DNA of 7,896 nucleotides from an uncultured Chlamydiae bacterium (lineage in GTDB: Bacteria > Chlamydiota > Chlamydiia > Chlamydiales > Rhabdochlamydiaceae). The stretch's first letter is position 1. Each line of letters starts with the position of its first letter. Of this stretch, positions 6,571 through 7,896 are shown piece after piece. Position numbers and translations under genes: made by a program. Location: contig CAMFJP010000061.1 in NCBI GenBank assembly GCA_945957075.1, forward strand, positions 1 to 7,896. Reading direction: 5' to 3'. The notes under the pieces are model-generated. The model saw nothing but the letters and a program-made list of their open reading frames with translations, was not told where the DNA came from and ran no database searches.

Positions 6571-6576
6571 ATTATA
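6571..6576 (-). promoter_or_regulatory. candidate -10 element for the glycosyltransferase unit
   Basis: A perfect TATAAT on the minus strand lies 20 bases before the ATG at 6550, so the leader would be about 14 bases and include the weak GAG ribosome binding site. No good -35 is present at 16-18 bases (TCAAAT at 17), which makes this tentative. Confidence 0.35.
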
Positions 6577-6595
6577 ACGTATTGATCGTTTTAAT

Positions 6596-6624
6596 TTGAC
6601 ATAAAAATAAATATAGAATATCAA
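6596..6624 (+). promoter_or_regulatory. candidate promoter for the efflux lipoprotein gene
   Basis: A perfect TTGACA (6596-6601) is followed after 17 bases by TATCAA (6619-6624), four of six matches to the -10 consensus. The predicted start point near 6630-6632 is only about five bases from the ATG at 6636, and no Shine-Dalgarno is present, so the message could be nearly leaderless. A different -10 would change this. Confidence 0.4.
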
Positions 6625-6635
6625 AAAAAATATAT

Positions 6636-7896
6636 ATGAAAATAAGATATTTTTTCTTTGTTGTTGTTTTTATTTTTACTAGTTGCGCCCCAAAGCCGCA
6701 TAGAGATGATGCTGTTTTAAAGGAGGGGTGTGATGTTGGGGATGTTTTTGCGTTTGAGGAGGGGGGGTGGCCGGAGTCTAGGTGGTGGGAAGGGTTTGAA
6801 GATGCTTCGCTGACAGCCCTTGTTGATCACGCTTTGCGTTTTAGTCCAACGCTTGCTCAGGTTGAGGAGAAGGTGCTTGTTTCTGTATCAATGGCGCTTC
6901 AGGAAAGGGCGCATCTTTTTCCAGAGTTTGGACTTGAGCTTTCCGATGAATGGCAGCACCTTGCAAAAGAGGGGTTTTATCGTGGGTTTGCGCCAACGGT
7001 TCCAGCGGTTGTAAATGATGTTAAGGCGGGCATTGGTGTGTGGTATGTTTTTGATTTTTGGGGCAAAAATCGGGCGCTTGTGCAAGCGGCTTTGGGTGAG
7101 GTGCGTGCGATGCGTGCTGAGCGAGCGCAAGCAGAACTTGTTTTGGCTTCTTCTGTTACAGCGGCGTATATAGAGCTTCAGGGCTATCTTGAAAAATTGG
7201 CGCTTATGCGGGATGTGGTGTCTTTAAAAGAACAGATAGAGGATGTGCATGTGCGGCGCAAAGAGCATGCGCTTGATAAGGAAACGGGGGTTTTAGCATC
7301 GGGTACGGATGTGCTTTCTGTGCGTGCTAGGGTTTCTATGTTAGAGGGTCTTGTTGCAGAAAAGCGGCATGCTGTATGTGCATTAATTGGAGAGGGGCAG
7401 TCTTTTGCGTTCGATGTGGGATCGCTTGGGGTGTTTGATGTGGGGATGCCGCAAGGGGTGTTCATGGATCTTATTGCAAGACGGCCGGATATTGCAGCGC
7501 AGAGGGCGCGTGTCGAGGCTTGTGCGGATAGGGTGTTTGTTGCAAAAACGGAGTTTTATCCGAATATAGATCTAGCGGCTCTTATTGGGTGGGAAAGTAT
7601 TTATATTCATCAGCTGTTTTTGTCTAAAAATTATAGCGCGTCGATTAAGCCGGCTTTGCATCTTCCTTTGTTCACAGCTGGGAGGTTGCAGGCGCAGCTG
7701 GATGCAGCGCAGGCTTTTTATAACGAGGCTGTCTATGTCTATAATGCTTTGATTGTTCAGGCTTGCCGGGAGGTTGCGGATGGGTTATCGATGCTTTTGT
7801 CTTTAAAGGGGCAGATAGATGCTCAGATTAGGGTTGTAGAGTCACTTTTAGAGGTGTTGCTTGTGGAAAGGGGGCGCATGGAGCATGGAGTTGGTT
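6636..7896 (+). CDS. outer-membrane efflux lipoprotein, NodT/TolC family (3' end cut by window edge)
   Basis: Outer-membrane channel component of a tripartite efflux pump, expected to form a trimeric barrel with a periplasmic alpha-helical tunnel. The first 420 residues are visible. A hydrophobic signal peptide (residues 4-14) ends in a lipobox FTSC with Cys17 as the lipidated residue. The mature protein opens with RWWEGFEDASLTALVDHAL (49-67), the usual NodT N-terminus. VFDFWGKNRALVQAA (138-152) starts the first OEP repeat. ARRPDIAAQRARVEACADR (281-299) followed by FYPNIDLAALIG (307-318) is the diagnostic interdomain motif, and LHLPLFTAGRLQAQLDAAQA (341-360) with CREVADGLSML (377-387) begins the end of the second repeat. 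Family members have about 450-500 residues, so roughly 30-80 are missing. It diverges from the glycosyltransferase gene across 85 bp. Partner genes (periplasmic adaptor and RND, ABC or MFS pump) would be expected to the right of the window. Translation seems to lack a Shine-Dalgarno. Confidence 0.92.
   Translation, partial: MKIRYFFFVVVFIFTSCAPKPHRDDAVLKEGCDVGDVFAFEEGGWPESRWWEGFEDASLTALVDHALRFSPTLAQVEEKVLVSVSMALQERAHLFPEFGLELSDEWQHLAKEGFYRGFAPTVPAVVNDVKAGIGVWYVFDFWGKNRALVQAALGEVRAMRAERAQAELVLASSVTAAYIELQGYLEKLALMRDVVSLKEQIEDVHVRRKEHALDKETGVLASGTDVLSVRARVSMLEGLVAEKRHAVCALIGEGQSFAFDVGSLGVFDVGMPQGVFMDLIARRPDIAAQRARVEACADRVFVAKTEFYPNIDLAALIGWESIYIHQLFLSKNYSASIKPALHLPLFTAGRLQAQLDAAQAFYNEAVYVYNALIVQACREVADGLSMLLSLKGQIDAQIRVVESLLEVLLVERGRMEHGVG

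Noticed and set aside
6761..6767. A run of seven G near codons 42-44 of the efflux lipoprotein gene, considered as a phase-variable slippage tract.
   Set aside because: Several G6 runs occur elsewhere on this G-rich strand, and seven is short compared with known phase-variable G tracts.

Overview
The window is gene-dense: six protein genes, two of them cut by the window edges, and no RNA genes, mobile elements or CRISPR arrays that I can see. The organism is Gram-negative, because an outer-membrane efflux lipoprotein is present. The + strand is strongly enriched in G over C whichever strand is coding, which suggests a chromosome with marked replication-strand asymmetry. A LeuT-type amino acid symporter, a diacylglycerol-glycosyltransferase-like enzyme and an unsecreted protein-deamidase-like protein would fit an environmental chlamydia or another host-associated intracellular bacterium. 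That assignment is an inference with low to moderate confidence.

Layout. (1) 1-3153, minus strand: a two-gene unit, a sodium:neurotransmitter-symporter family transporter followed 9 bp later by htpG (Hsp90), whose last few codons lie off the left edge. (2) 3154-3356: an AT-rich divergent intergenic region with a TTGACA-type promoter for the transporter unit and a weaker promoter candidate for the next gene. (3) 3357-4331, plus strand: a 324-residue protein with the Cys-His-Asp signature of protein-glutaminase (protein-glutamine deamidase), the most interesting gene here. (4) 4228-6550, minus strand: a GT28/MGDG-synthase-like glycosyltransferase whose 3' end overlaps by 20 bp the start of a TIKI/ChaN/EreA-like enzyme; the tail of the latter runs 104 bp antisense into the deamidase gene. 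(5) 6551-6635: a short AT-rich divergent promoter region. (6) 6636-end, plus strand: a NodT/TolC-type outer-membrane efflux lipoprotein, cut by the right edge and probably the first gene of an efflux operon.

How they fit together: htpG, the symporter, the glycosyltransferase and the efflux protein look like housekeeping or envelope functions. The deamidase-like gene stands apart. It is monocistronic, has an AT-rich 5' region, shows weaker GC skew than the genes around it and has no signal peptide. I infer a laterally acquired, possibly host-directed effector. Its convergent neighbour belongs to the TIKI/EreA/ChaN-like superfamily, so two atypical enzymes sit tail to tail.
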